The position numbers were made by a program, and so were the translations under genes. From VAZQ01 sp963763365 (GTDB lineage: Bacteria > Pseudomonadota > Alphaproteobacteria > Rhizobiales > Xanthobacteraceae), in contig CAVXOE010000016.1 in the NCBI GenBank assembly GCA_963763365.1, positions 186,001 to 250,000 on the forward strand: DNA of 64,000 nucleotides, read 5' to 3'. Below, piece by piece: positions 46,022-55,860 of this stretch. The notes below the pieces were generated by a model, which had not been told where the DNA came from, ran no database searches, and was given only the letters and a program-made list of their open reading frames with translations. Every line of letters begins with the position of its first letter. Positions within the stretch are counted from its first letter, which is position 1.

Positions 46022-47323
46022 CGCGAACCTTCCGACTCGTCACGACCTTCACCACGGCTGTCCATCAGTTGCGCCAACTCGTCCTCGGCGATCGTGAAGG
46101 CCGGCGTCAGATAGACGATGTTGCCGAACGGCCGGATGAACACGCCTTCCGCGATGAAGCGCGCGCGCAGCGCCTGGAGATCGTCGATGCGGTCGAGCTC
46201 GACCACGCCGATCGCGCCCATCACCCGCACGTCCTTGACGCCGGCAAGTTCGCGGCACGGCGCCAGGCCCGCCGCCAGCAGCGCCGCAATGCCGGCCACC
46301 TGCTCCAGCCGCGGCTCGCGCTCGAACAGGTCGAGCGAGGCATTGGCCGCCGCGCAGGCGAGCGCATTGGCCATGAAGGTCGGCCCGTGCATCAGGGCGT
46401 GCATCGGATCGTCCGACCAGAAGGCGTCGAACACCTTGCGGCGCGCGACCGTCGCGGCGAGCGGCAGCGTGCCGCCGGTCAGCGCCTTCGACAGCGTGAT
46501 GATGTCCGGCGTCGACGCCCGCTGCCTCGCAGGCGAACACGCTGCCGGTGCGGCCGAAGCCGGTGAAGATTTCGTCGAAGATCAGCAGCAGATCGTAGCG
46601 GTCCGCCGCGGCCGCGCAGGCGCTGCAGCACGGCTGGCGTCGTGGAACAGCATGCCGCCCGCGCCCTGCACCAGCGGCTCGACGATGATGCCGGCGAGCT
46701 CGTCGGCATGCCGCTCGAGCACGCCCGACAAGCGCTGCGATGCTTTCCTCGTCGCGCGGCAGCTCGACCATGATGTGCTCGGGCAGAAGCCCGCGAAACA
46801 GCGCGTGCATGCCGTCGTCTGGATCGCACACCGCCATCGCGCCGGTGGTGTCGCCGTGATAGCCGCCGCGGAAGGCGACGAACTTGCTGCGCCCGCGCAT
46901 GCCCGCGGTTGAGCCAGTACTGCACCGCCATCTTCATGGCGACCTCGACCGCGACCGAGCCGGATTCGGAGAAGAACACGCGGTCGAGATCGCCCGGCAG
47001 CAGCGCGGCGAGCCGCCGCGCCAGCGTCAGCGCCGGCTCGTGCGCCAGCCCGCCGAACATGACATGCGGCATCGCCTGCGAGCTGCCGCTCGACGCGCCG
47101 CGCGGATGTGCGGGTGGTTGTAGCCGTGGCAGGCGGTCCACCACGAGGCGATGCCGTCGATCAGTTCGCGCCCGTCGGCGAGCACGATGCGGCTGCCCTC
47201 GGTGCGCACGACCGGCAGCGGCGGCCGCGCGGTCTTCATCTGCGCATAGGGCAGCCAGACATGGGCAAGCCCGGCCCGGTACCAGCCGGGCAGGTTCCCC
47301 TCGCCTGCGTTCTTGAGCGACAT
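46018..47323 (-). CDS. bioA: Adenosylmethionine-8-amino-7-oxononanoate aminotransferase, several frameshifts
   Basis: A PLP enzyme of biotin synthesis that uses S-adenosylmethionine as amino donor to make 7,8-diaminopelargonate. Readable parts are AHVWLPYAQMKTARPPLPV, IASWWTACHGYNHPHIR, VFFSESGSVAVEVAMKMAVQ, FVAFRGGYHGDTTGAMAVCD, DLLLIFDEIFTGFGRTG, HGPTFMANALACAAANASL and the C-terminal RFIAEGVFIRPFGNIVYLTP. These lie in all three frames. The lysine segment (TVLALSKALTGGTLPLA-like) falls at a break near 46490. It is divergent from bioF and shares the promoter region with it. Confidence 0.92.
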
Positions 47324-47431
47324 CGGCGCTGTCCTTACAACTCGTCCAGTGCCATTTTGCCCCGTATACAGTGTCGGGTCACGCCTGGGCGGCGCAGGGT
47401 GATGGGGGCAGTCTGCGGGATCGGTTGGAGC
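47324..47431. promoter_or_regulatory. Shared bioA/bioFD promoter region
   Basis: This 108-base gap separates the divergent bioA and bioF genes and must hold both promoters. A GTATAC palindrome lies inside CCCCGTATACAGTGTCGGG. I looked for the TTATCTATAA-type BioR operator found in many alphaproteobacteria and do not see one. GGTTGGAG ahead of ATG 47432 is the bioF ribosome site. Confidence 0.5.
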
Positions 47432-48590
47432 ATGCGTTCACTCGACGAATTCGCGACGCTCAAGCTCGGCGAGCTCGACCGCCGGGCGCTGCGGCGCGTC
47501 CTCGTCGATACCACCCGCGTGACCGGAATCTGGGTGCTGCGCAACGGCCGCCGGCTGTTGTCGTTCTGCTGCAACGACTATCTCAACCTGACGCATCATC
47601 CGGCCGTCAAGGAGGCGGCGATCCAGGCGATCCGCATCTACGGCGTCGGCGCCGGCGCCTCGCGGCTGGTCACCGGCAATCATCCGCTTTATGGCGAACT
47701 CGAAGCGCGGCTGGCCCATTGGAAAGGCACCGAGGCGGCCTGCGTCTTCGGCTCGGGCTATCTCGCCAATCTCGGCATCATCCCGGCGCTGGTCGGCGGC
47801 GAGGACCTCATCCTGATCGACGAACTGGCGCATGCCTGCCTGTGGGCCGGCGCGCGTCTCGCGCGCGCGACTGTCGTGCCCTACCGGCACTGCGACGTGG
47901 ACCATGTCGAAGCCCTTCTGGCGGAACATCGCAGCCGCCATCCGCGGGCACTGATCATGACCGACGGCGTCTTTTCCATGGATGGCGACATCGCGCCGCT
48001 GCACGCGCTCTCGGCGCTTGCGCAGCGCCACGATGCCTGGCTGATGTCCGACGACGCCCATGGCCTCGGCGTGGTCGGCAACGGCCGCGGCTCGAACTTT
48101 GCCCATGGCACAAGCCGACGTGCCGCTGCAGATGGGCACGCTGTCGAAGGCGCTCGGCGGCTATGGCGGCTATCTTTGCGCTTCGGCTCCGGTGATCGAC
48201 CTGATCCGCAACCGCGCCCGCAGCCTGATCTATTCGACCGGCCTGCCGCCCGCGACGGTCGCCGCCGCCATCGCGGCGCTCGACGTGATCGAGCACGATC
48301 CGGCCTACGCGGCGCTGCCGGTCGCCAAGGCGCAAGCATTCGCGCGCGCCGCCAGGCTGCCGGAACCGGAGAGCCCGATCGTGCCGCTGGTGCTCGGCGG
48401 AGCGCAGGCGGCGCTCGACGCCTCCCGGCTGCTGGAGGACCACGGCTTCCTGGTCGCCGCCATCCGGCCGCCGACGGTGCCGGAGGGAACCGCGCGGCTG
48501 CGCTTCACCTTCACGGCGCAGCATCCCGACGCCGAGATCGAGCGCCTCGCCGAGGTGGTGCGCGAGCGCATCCTGGTGCCCGTCACGTGA
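47432..48590 (+). CDS. bioF: 8-amino-7-oxononanoate synthase, frameshifted
   Basis: A PLP enzyme that condenses pimeloyl thioester with alanine in the first committed biotin step. Family marks are FCCNDYLNLTHHPAVKEAA, the YGVGAGASRLVTGNHPLY segment, FGSGYLANLG, MSDDAHGLGVVGNGRG, and the PLP lysine in LQMGTLSKALGGYGGY. An extra base near 48110 splits the gene between NFAHG and QADVPLQMG; corrected length is about 385 residues. The stop overlaps the bioD start (GTGA). Confidence 0.95.
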
Positions 48591-49268
48591 CCGCGATCTT
48601 CGTCACCGCGACCGGCACCGACATCGGCAAGACCTTCGTGACGGCCGGCTTGATCCGCCACTACCGCAAGGCGGGCCGCGCGGTCGAGGCGATCAAGCCG
48701 GTCGTCAGCGGCTTCGATCCGGCGGAGAACTGTCAGGACAGCGACCCCGCCGCGCTGCTCGACGGCGCTCGGGCGCCCGGCCGGCATGGCGGAGATCGAG
48801 CGCATCTCGCCCTGGCGGTTCAAGGCGCCGCTGTCGCCCGACATGGCGGCGAGGCAGGAGGGCCGCGCGATCGTGTTCGGCGAGGTCGTGGAGTTCACCC
48901 GCCGCGCCATGGCGGGCCGGCGCGGCGTCCTCCTGATCGAAGGCATCGGCGGCGTCATGGTGCCGCTCGACGACCGCCGCACCGTGCTCGACTGGATGTC
49001 GCTGCTGCGCATCCCGATCGTGCTGGTGACCGGCAGCTACGTCGGCACCCTCAGCCACACGCTGACCGCGCTCGAGGTGGTGGCGCGGCGCAATCTCGAC
49101 ATCGCGGCGGTCGTGGTGAGCGAGAGCGAAAACAGCGCCGCGTCGCTCGCGGACACCGTTGCGACGCTCGCGCAGTTTGCCGGCTCGATCGACATCGTCG
49201 GCATTCCGCGCCTGGCGCCGGGAACGAGCGAGCACCCGGCCTTTGCCGATCTCGCCGGGTTGATCTGA
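48587..49268 (+). CDS. bioD: Dethiobiotin synthetase, frameshifted
   Basis: An ATP-dependent carboxylase that closes the ureido ring of dethiobiotin. The P-loop is VTATGTDIGKTFVTAGLI with the substrate lysine in EAIKPVVSGFDP. After a frame change near 48775 the protein continues ERISPWRFKAPLSPDMAA, then VLLIEGIGGVMVPLDD and VTGSYVGTLSHTL. Corrected length is about 226 residues. The start is GTG 48587, coupled to bioF. With bioA it completes the later biotin pathway apart from bioB, which is not in the window. Confidence 0.94.
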
Positions 49269-49280
49269 CTTCTCCCCGCT

Positions 49281-49356
49281 CGTCCCCGCGAAAGCGGGGA
49301 CCCAGCACTTGTTGTGACACAGTAAGAACTGGATTCCCGCTTGCGCGGGAATGACC
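49281..49356. repeat. Palindromic intergenic repeat, copy 2
   Basis: Reverse-oriented copy of the repeat at 25557-25627. It reads GTCCCCGCGAAAGCGGGGAC, then CCAG, a variable centre around TTGTGACACAGTAAGAA, then CTGGATTCCCGC and GCGGGAATGAC. It lies 12 bases after the bioD stop and could act as a transcription barrier or mRNA-stabilising hairpin between bioD and the convergent cytochrome gene. Confidence 0.85.
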
Positions 49357-49386
49357 GGAGCGCGGTGCGCGGGTTCGAGCCGGAAC

Positions 49387-49707
49387 TTATTTCAATCCGT
49401 CGGCCCAACGGGCGAGCGCGGCGCGCTCCGCCTCGGTCATCTCGGTTTCGTTGCCGACCGGCATGTTGCGGTCGAGGACGACCTGCTCGATGACCTTGAC
49501 GGCCCAGGCCTTGAGCTCGTCGATCGTCTCCAGCGAGACGTTCTTGGGCGGCGCATCGAAACTCGGATGGGTCGGCGCCTTGGCATGGCACGCCACGCAG
49601 TGCTTGCGCACGATCGTCATCACATCCGCGTCCGATACCTCGGCGGCGAAGCTTGAAAATGGCGCGACGAAAACAGCATGGCCGCAGCGGACGAAGGCTG
49701 CGGCCAT
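49387..49707 (-). CDS. Small exported cytochrome c, like the haem domain of PuuD urate oxidase
   Basis: A protein of 106 residues from the preferred start ATG 49707. An N-terminal signal ends SSFAA-EVSDAD. The haem site is HCVACHAKAPTHPSF (C-x2-C-H), and the sixth ligand is likely the methionine in DRNMPVGNETEMTEAER. The spacing, the PPKNVSLETIDELKAWA segment and the ending ALARWADGLK strongly recall the C-terminal cytochrome domain of membrane urate oxidase PuuD, but here it stands alone. It could be an electron acceptor for a separate oxidase. Start choice is uncertain; a longer reading begins at 49728. Confidence 0.82.
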   Translation of the reverse strand: MAAAFVRCGHAVFVAPFSSFAAEVSDADVMTIVRKHCVACHAKAPTHPSFDAPPKNVSLETIDELKAWAVKVIEQVVLDRNMPVGNETEMTEAERAALARWADGLK

Positions 49708-49745
49708 GCGGATCGGGCGCGGCATCAAGTGAGCAAGCCGAGCGA

Positions 49746-50728
49746 TCAGGGCACCAGGATGGTCGAGCCGGTGGTGTTGCGGCCTTCGAGATCGCGGTGC
49801 GCCTTCGCGGCATCCTTGAGCGCGTAGGTCTGGTTGATCGGGATCTTCACCGCGCCGCTCGCGACCACCTCGAACAGCTCGTTCGCGGTCGTCACCAGGT
49901 CCTCGCGCTTGGCGACGTAGTGGTTGAGCGTCGGGCGGGTGGCGAACAGCGAGCCCTTGGTCTGCAGGATGTTGATGTTGAAGGCGTCGATCGGGCCGGA
50001 GGCCGAGCCGAAGCTCACGAACATGCCGAGCGGCTTGAGACAGTCGAGCGAGCCCGGGAACGTCGCCTTGCCGACGCCGTCATACACCACCTCGCACAGC
50101 TTGCCGCCGGTGATCTCCTTGACCTTGGCGACGAAATCCTCGTCGCGATAGAGGATGATGTGGTGCGCGCCGTTCTTCTTGGCGAGTTCGGCCTTGTCCT
50201 TGCGAGCCGACCGTGCCGATCACGTTGGCGCCGAGGTGGTTCGCCCATTGGCGAGGCGATCAGGCCGACGCCGCCGGCCGCGGCATGGATGAGCACGTTG
50301 TCGCCCTTCTGCACCTTGTAGGTCCGCCGCAGCAGGTACTGCGCCGTCATGCCCTTGAGCATCATGCGCGGCGGCCTGCTCGTAGCTGATGGCATCCGGC
50401 AGCTTCACGGCGCGATCGGCCGGCAGGATGCGCTCCGCCGCATAGGCCGCCGAGCGCCGACGTATAGCCGACGCGGTCGCCGACCTTGAGGTCGGTCACG
50501 CCCGGCCCGACCGCGATCACGTCGCCCGCCGCCTCGTTGCCGGAGACGAACGGCATTCCGACCGGCGACGGATACATGCCCATGCGGAAATAGGTGTCGA
50601 TGAAGTTGACGCCGATGGCGCGGTTCCTGATCTTGACCTGACCCGGGCCCGGGCGCCGGCACTTCGACCTCTTCGAAGGTCAGCACTTCGGGACCGCCCG
50701 TCTTGTGGACTCGCACCGCTGCGACCAT
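49746..50728 (-). CDS. NADPH:quinone reductase family protein (QOR), frameshifted
   Basis: A zinc-free medium-chain dehydrogenase of the quinone oxidoreductase type. The start MVAAVRVHKTGGPEVLTFEE is typical; it continues RMGMYPSPVGMPFVSGNEAA, then MMLKGMTAQYLLRRTYKVQK and the nucleotide-binding region HAAAGGVGLIA, and ends LEGRNTTGSTILVP. Several frame changes occur between about 50170 and 50670. Such enzymes reduce quinones or enones in one-electron or two-electron steps; no specific role can be given. It is separated from the TerC gene by about 95 bases on the same strand. Confidence 0.9.
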
Positions 50729-50822
50729 GGTGTCACTCCTGATTGTGTCGTTTTGGGGACGTTGCAACGCACGCCATCGACCGGGCGGCGGGCCGCAATG
50801 TCTCTCAGCGGCGCCTTCGCGA

Positions 50823-51592
50823 TCAAGCCGTCAGGCGGCCGTGCTGCTCGGCCTGGCCGGCGCGCGCGCGGTTGCGCCGCGCCAGCACGTTGAACGGTCT
50901 CGACCGCGGCGGCGAAGGCCATGGCGAAATAGATGTAGCCGCGCGGAATGTGGAATTCGAAGCCGTCGGCGACCAGCGCCATGCCGATCAGCACCAGGAA
51001 GGCGAGCGCCAGCATCTTGGTGGTGGGATGCTCGGCGATGAAGGCGCCGACCGGATTGGCCGGCGACGATACATCACGATCATCGCGATGACGACGGCGG
51101 CGATCATGATCGCGATCTCGTCCACCATGCCGATCGCGGTGATGATGGAATCGAGCGAGAAGACCAGGTCGATGACGACGATCTGCGCGACGACCAGCGC
51201 GAAGGCGCTGCGGCGCGCCGGCGGGCTTGGCGCTCCGCCTCGTCGCGCGCCTCGACCTCGTCGTGGATCTCGTGCGTCGCCTTGGCGATCAGGAACAGGC
51301 CGCCGCCGATCAGGATGATGTCGCGCCAGGAAATCCCCATCCCGAACACGGTGACGACCGGCGCGGTCAGGCCCATCAGCCAGGTCAGCCCGGCCAGCAT
51401 CACGATGCGGAAGACGAAGCGCCAGCGACAGCCCGATCAGGCGCGCCCGGCGCGCCTGCGCCGCCGTCGAGCCGCGACGTCAGCACCGAGATGAACACGA
51501 GATTGTCGATGCCGAGCACGATTTCGAGCACGGTCAGCGTGACCAGCGCGGCCCAGGCGTTCGGATCGGTCAGGAGTGCAGAGGAGGTCCAT
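50823..51592 (-). CDS. TerC-family integral membrane protein, frameshifted
   Basis: A seven-helix membrane protein of the TerC group, whose members export or handle metal ions such as manganese during metalation of secreted proteins. The start MEWTSSALLTDPNAWAAL is followed by the hallmark VLEIVLGIDNLVFISVLTSR, then GISWRDIILIGGGLFLIAKA, VIDLVFSLDSIITAIGMVDE and GFEFHIPRGYIYFAMAF. The acidic residues in IVLGIDN and VFSLDS form the proposed metal path. At least three frame changes occur. The corrected end is RRNRARAGQAEQHGRLTA, stopping at 50823. Its start touches the stop of the phosphatidylcholine synthase gene. Confidence 0.87.
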
Positions 51593-52346
51593 TCAGCGCT
51601 TCTCGGTCAGTCCGACACCGACAAGATATAGGGCGATCACGACCAGGCCGCCGCGACCCATGGTCCGGGATCGAGATCGCGAAGCACCGCGATCAGCGCG
51701 AGCACCGACCACAGCGCCAGCGCCGCGATATTGAGCGCTGCGCAGCCGCGCGACCCGCATCGGATGCAGGAACTTGAACGGCACGAAGGTCACGACCGCG
51801 AGCGCGACCACGATCGCGGCGGCGAGCCAGGGCGGCAGCTTCAGCACGAACAGGTAGAAGGCCACCGCGTTCCAGAGCGTCGGAAAGCCGCGGAAATAAT
51901 TGTCGTCGGTCTTCATCGTCGCGGTCGGCGAAATAGAGCGCGCCGGTGACGACGATGACGATGCCCGGCCGGCACGGCGAGCGGCTCCGGCAGCAGGCCG
52001 CCCGCCGCGATCGCATAGGCCGGCACGAACACGTAGGTGACGAAATCGACCACGAGATCGAGCACGTCGCCCGACCAGCGCGGCAGCAGTTCGGCGACCT
52101 TCAAGCGCCGCGCGATCGTGCCGTCGACGCCGTCGACGATCAGCGCGATGCCGAGGCAAACGAACATCGCCGCCCATTGCGCCGCGCACCGCATAGATCA
52201 GCGCGCCGAAGCGCCAGCGCGCCGCCGAGCGCGGTGAAGATGTGGACCGCGAAGGCGCGGAATGGGTTGACGGCGGCAAGGCGCTGCTCGATTATCCGTC
52301 GCGATCTGGCAGCATATCTTGGCACCACTGCGCGTCGACTCCGCAT
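51593..52346 (-). CDS. pcs: Phosphatidylcholine synthase, frameshifted
   Basis: A CDP-alcohol phosphatidyltransferase that makes phosphatidylcholine directly from choline and CDP-diacylglycerol, as in rhizobia and other host-associated bacteria. The family motif DGx2ARx8Gx3Dx3D is visible across VDGVDGTIARRLKV and SGDVLDLVVDFVTYVFVPAY. Later segments are YFADRDMKTDDNYFRGFP, TLWNAVAFYLFVLKLPPWLA and the last helix VVIALYLVGVGLTEKR. The N-terminus VNPFRAFAVHIFTALGG suggests a start near ATG 52346, but breaks make this uncertain. The stop is adjacent to the TerC start, so the two form an operon. Confidence 0.88.
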
Positions 52347-52442
52347 CCTGCGGAGCCGCCGAAGGCGGCATTCAAGTCTGGCGCGTATGCCCGAGCGCCA
52401 TGCATCGCTCGCGACTGCGGTCGCATAGCATAGGACGCGGTG

Positions 52443-53672
52443 ATGGCAATCGTGATGAGACAGACCACCGGCCGCTCGAAGTGGTCGTTGTCGGCGGCGG
52501 GCCGGCGGGCCTGACCGCGGCGATCGCGCTCGCCGGCGCCGGCGTCGAGACCGCGCTGGTCGCGCGGGGCGCCCACGCAGCCCCGACCACCGCACCACCG
52601 CGCTGCTCGCCGGCTCGGTCACGGCGCTCGAGACGCTGGGCGTCTGGCCGCGCTGCCGCGAGCACGCCGCGCCGTTGCGGGTGATGCGGATCGTCGACGA
52701 TACCGCGCGGCTGCTGCGGGCGCCCGAGGTGCGTTTCGAGGCGGCGAGATCGGGCTCGAGGCCTTCGGCCACAACATCGAGAACCGCCACCTGCTGGCCG
52801 CGCTGGCCGCGCGCGCGCGGGAACTCCCGGCGCTCACGCAGATCGAGGCGGAGGCCGAGGCCGTCGAGATCGACGACGATCGCGTCACGATCCGGCTGTC
52901 GGCAGGGGCACGCAGTCTCCGCGCGGCTTGCGATCGGCGCCGACGGGCGGCGCTCGCTCTGCCGGCCGCTGCCGGCATCGAGATCGACGCATCGGAGCTA
53001 TCCGCAGATCCGCGCTGACCTGCAATCTCGCCCACACCCGCCCGCACCGACGACACCTCGACCGAATTCCACACCGAAGCCGGCCCGTTCACCCTGGTGC
53101 CGCTGCCCGGGCAGCGGTCGAGCCTGGTGTTCGTGGTCGATCCGGACGAAGCGCCGCGCCTTGCCGCGCTTTCCGACGCGCGACCTGTCGCAAGAGATCG
53201 AGCGGCGCTCGCATTCGATCCTGGGCAAGGTCACGGTCGAGCCGGGCCGCGGCATGTTTCCGCTCGCCGATCGAGACCGCGCGGCGCTTCGGCGCGCGGC
53301 GGGTGGCGCTGGTCGGCGAAGCCGCCCACGTGATCCCGCCGATCGGCGCGCAGGGCCTCAATCTCGGCCTGCGCGACGCCGCCACCGTCGGCGAACTCGT
53401 GGTTGCCGCCCACCGCGATGGCCGCGATGTGGGCGGCGGACGATCTGACCGCCCGCTACGAGCGCATGCGGCGCGCCGACGTCACGAGCCGCACGCTCGC
53501 GGTCGATCTGCTCAACCGCAGCCTGCTGTCGGACTTTCTGCCGCTGCAGGGCGCGCGCGGGCTCGGGCTTTTTCTGCTCGACCGGATCGGCCCGCTGCGC
53601 CGCGCCGTGATGCGCGAAGGCGTCGCGCCGATGGCGTCGCAGCCGCGCCTGATGCGCGGCGAGGCGCTGTAG
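52443..53672 (+). CDS. FAD-dependent aromatic hydroxylase of the UbiH/UbiF type, frameshifted
   Basis: A flavoprotein monooxygenase, probably hydroxylating the ubiquinone ring. The FAD motif is VVVVGGGPAGLTAAIALAGA, the DG motif lies in AIGADGRRSLCR, and the second FAD motif is ALVGEAAHVIPPIGAQGLNL, a family hallmark. Further parts are EIGLEAFGHNIENRHLLAAL and FTLVPLPGQRSSLVFVVD. Frames change at least five times between 52460 and 53440. The start is set tentatively at ATG 52443; no in-frame start exists right before the FAD motif. It is divergent from the phosphatidylcholine synthase gene. Confidence 0.88.
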
Positions 53673-53768
53673 CCCACTCCGCGGCGCTCATTGCCCACAG
53701 CTACCGCGCCCTTCGTGGGGGTGTTATGAATGCCCAACTTCGACGAATCCTGCACTTGGGAGATCGCC

Positions 53769-54540
53769 ATGCGCGCCGTGAAACTCCACGAAGTCCCCTC
53801 GCTCCGCCAGCGGGTCAGCGAGGAGGAATGGCAGGCGCGCGTCGATCTCGCCGCCGCCTATCGGCTGGTGGCGCATTACGGCTGGACGCACCTGATCAAC
53901 AACCACATCTCGGTGCGGGTGCCCGGCACCGAAGACCAGTTCCTGATCAATCCGTATGGCCTCCTTTACGAACAGGTCACCGCGTCGAACCTGGTCAAGA
54001 TCGACGTCGAGGGCAACGTGCTCGACGACACGCCCTACGAGGTGAACCGCGCCGGTTTCGTCATTCACAGCGCGATCCACATGGCGCGCAAGGATCTGCA
54101 CGCGATCCTGCACACGCACACGGTCGCCGGTCAGGCGGTGTCGGCGCTCGACTGCGGCCTGCTGCATGCTCAACCAGAGCGCCATGCGCTACTACAAGCG
54201 CATCGGCTATCACGAGTTCGAAGGCGTCGCGAACGATCTCGACGAGCGCGAGCGCATCGTCGCCGACCTTGGCGACCACAAATGCCTGATCATGAAGCAT
54301 CACGGCCTGCTGACCGCCGGCGTCAATGTCGGCGAGGCGTTCAATCTGATGTACTATCTGGAGAAGAGCTGCGAGACGCAGATGCAGGTGCTGGCGTCGA
54401 ACCAGCCCTACAGCCTGCCGTCCGAGGAATCCTGCGAGAAGTCGGCGCGGATCTTCTGGGGCAACGGCCGCGTGCACGATCGCGACTGGCCGGCGCTGGT
54501 GATGCTCGCCGACAAGATCGACCCGTCGTTCCGGAATTGA
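53769..54540 (+). CDS. Class II aldolase/adducin family protein, frameshifted
   Basis: A zinc-dependent aldolase or decarboxylase-like protein of about 256 residues after correction. The zinc histidines are in LHAILHTHTVAGQAVSAL and MKHHGLLTAG, and the substrate-phosphate region is WTHLINNHISVRVPG. One extra C at base 54165 splits LDCGLLMLNQSAMRYYKRIG. ATG 53769 is chosen because GGGAG precedes it; another ATG in frame lies at 53730. Relatives include fuculose-phosphate aldolase and adducin-like proteins, and this subgroup has no settled function. Confidence 0.9.
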
Positions 54541-54578
54541 GTCTGTCGAGCTCACCGCTTTGCGCGAGCTGATCGGAG

Positions 54579-54690
54579 CTCCCTCCCCCTTGTGGGGAGG
54601 GGTCGGGGGTGGGGGTCCGGCGCTTGGCGCACAAGTAGCATCCCACTCGCTACCCCCCTCCCCACCCTCCCCCACAAGGGGGGAGGGAGC
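54579..54690. repeat. Long inverted repeat before the TTT binding-protein gene
   Basis: Arms of about 37 bases, GCTCCCTCCCCCTTGTGGGG with AGGGGTCGGGGGTGGGGG on the left and TACCCCCCTCCCCACCCTCC with CCCACAAGGGGGGAGGGAGC on the right, enclose a 35-base centre. It could form a strong hairpin and lies in the leader of the next gene. It resembles the imperfect repeat at the mazG end. Confidence 0.85.
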
Positions 54691-54718
54691 GGAAAGACCG
54701 CCGTCTCGCCAGAGCAAG

Positions 54719-55666
54719 ATGGCTTTGCTGACGGCGCTGCTGGCCGCTACAGATCTCCCGACGTACGCCCAGGACTATCCCTCCCGTCCGGTCGAACTGG
54801 TGGTGCCGTTCGCGGCGGGCGGCGGGTCGGAGCTGTTGGCGCGGCTGATCAGCGACGGGCTGTCAAAACGCCTCGGCCAGCCGTTTCTCGTCATCAATCG
54901 GCCGGGCGCCAACACCAATCTCGGTACGCTCTCGGTGGTGCGCGCGAAGCCCGACGGCTACACGCTGGCGATGTCGAGCGTCGGGCTTGCCGCCAATCCG
55001 TCGCTCTACAAGAAGCTCAATTTCGAGCCGCAGAAGGACCTCGAGCCGATCTCGCTCATCGCCAATTCGCCCACCGTCTTGGCGGTCCCGCCGGCGCTGC
55101 CGGTGCATTCGCTGGCGGAATTCATCGCCTATGCGAAGGCGCGGCCGGGCGAGCTCAACTATGCCTCCTACGGCGCCGGCAGCGGTCCGCATCTCGCGAC
55201 CGAACTGTTTGCCGCCCTCACCGGCGTCAGAATGCAGCACGTGCCGTATGGCGGCGGCGGTCCGGCAGCGCTCGGCGCCATGACCAACCAGGTGCAGGCG
55301 TTGTTTTCGAGCGTGCTGCCGGTGCTCGGCATGATCCGCGGCGAGAAGCTCAAGGCGCTGGCGATCGCCGCCGACAAGCGCTCCGAGCTGCTGCCCGACG
55401 TGCCGACCTTCGCCGAGCAGGGCATCGACTACCGCACCGGCACCTGGTTCGGGCTGTTGGCGCCGGCCCGCACGCCGCCCGACATCGTCGTCGTGCTCAA
55501 CCGTGCGACCGTCGCCACGCTCGAAGAACCCGGCGTGCGCGCGAAGATCGTCGAACAGGGCGCCGAGGTGATCGCGAGTTCGCCCGCTCAGTTCCGCGCA
55601 TTTCTCAAGGAGGAAACGGATCGCCTCTCGGCAGTGATCCGCAATGCGGGTATCGTGCTCGACTGA
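54719..55666 (+). CDS. Tripartite tricarboxylate transporter (TTT/Bug) substrate-binding protein
   Basis: A 315-residue periplasmic binding protein of the Bug family. The signal peptide is short (ALLTALLAATDLPTYAQ), and the mature start YPSRPVELVVPFAAGGGSEL is a hallmark, as are QPFLVINRPGANTNLGT and GLLAPARTPPDIV. Bug proteins bind carboxylates such as citrate, malate or aromatic acids for a TctAB permease, which is absent here, so it is an orphan. The malyl-CoA-type lyase just downstream makes a C4 or C5 dicarboxylate a plausible ligand, as an inference. Confidence 0.92.
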   Translation: MALLTALLAATDLPTYAQDYPSRPVELVVPFAAGGGSELLARLISDGLSKRLGQPFLVINRPGANTNLGTLSVVRAKPDGYTLAMSSVGLAANPSLYKKLNFEPQKDLEPISLIANSPTVLAVPPALPVHSLAEFIAYAKARPGELNYASYGAGSGPHLATELFAALTGVRMQHVPYGGGGPAALGAMTNQVQALFSSVLPVLGMIRGEKLKALAIAADKRSELLPDVPTFAEQGIDYRTGTWFGLLAPARTPPDIVVVLNRATVATLEEPGVRAKIVEQGAEVIASSPAQFRAFLKEETDRLSAVIRNAGIVLD

Positions 55667-55860
55667 ACATGCACTTGAGTGGCATTGCCGATGACGGCGC
55701 AGTTGCTGCGAAGGCGCACCGGCGAGTTGACCGGCTCGATGGCTGCCCCGCGGTAGTAAGTCGCACCGGCCGTTGCCCGCAAAAGTGGCTTGGCGAAGTC
55801 CGCCGCCATACCGTAGCTCATCGGGCGGCCATTCGACCGCCGATCGCGAGGACGACCGGG

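Noticed and set aside
47324..47431. BioR operator or biotin-responsive element
   Set aside because: No TTATCTATAA-like palindrome is present; GTATAC alone is too short to support a call.
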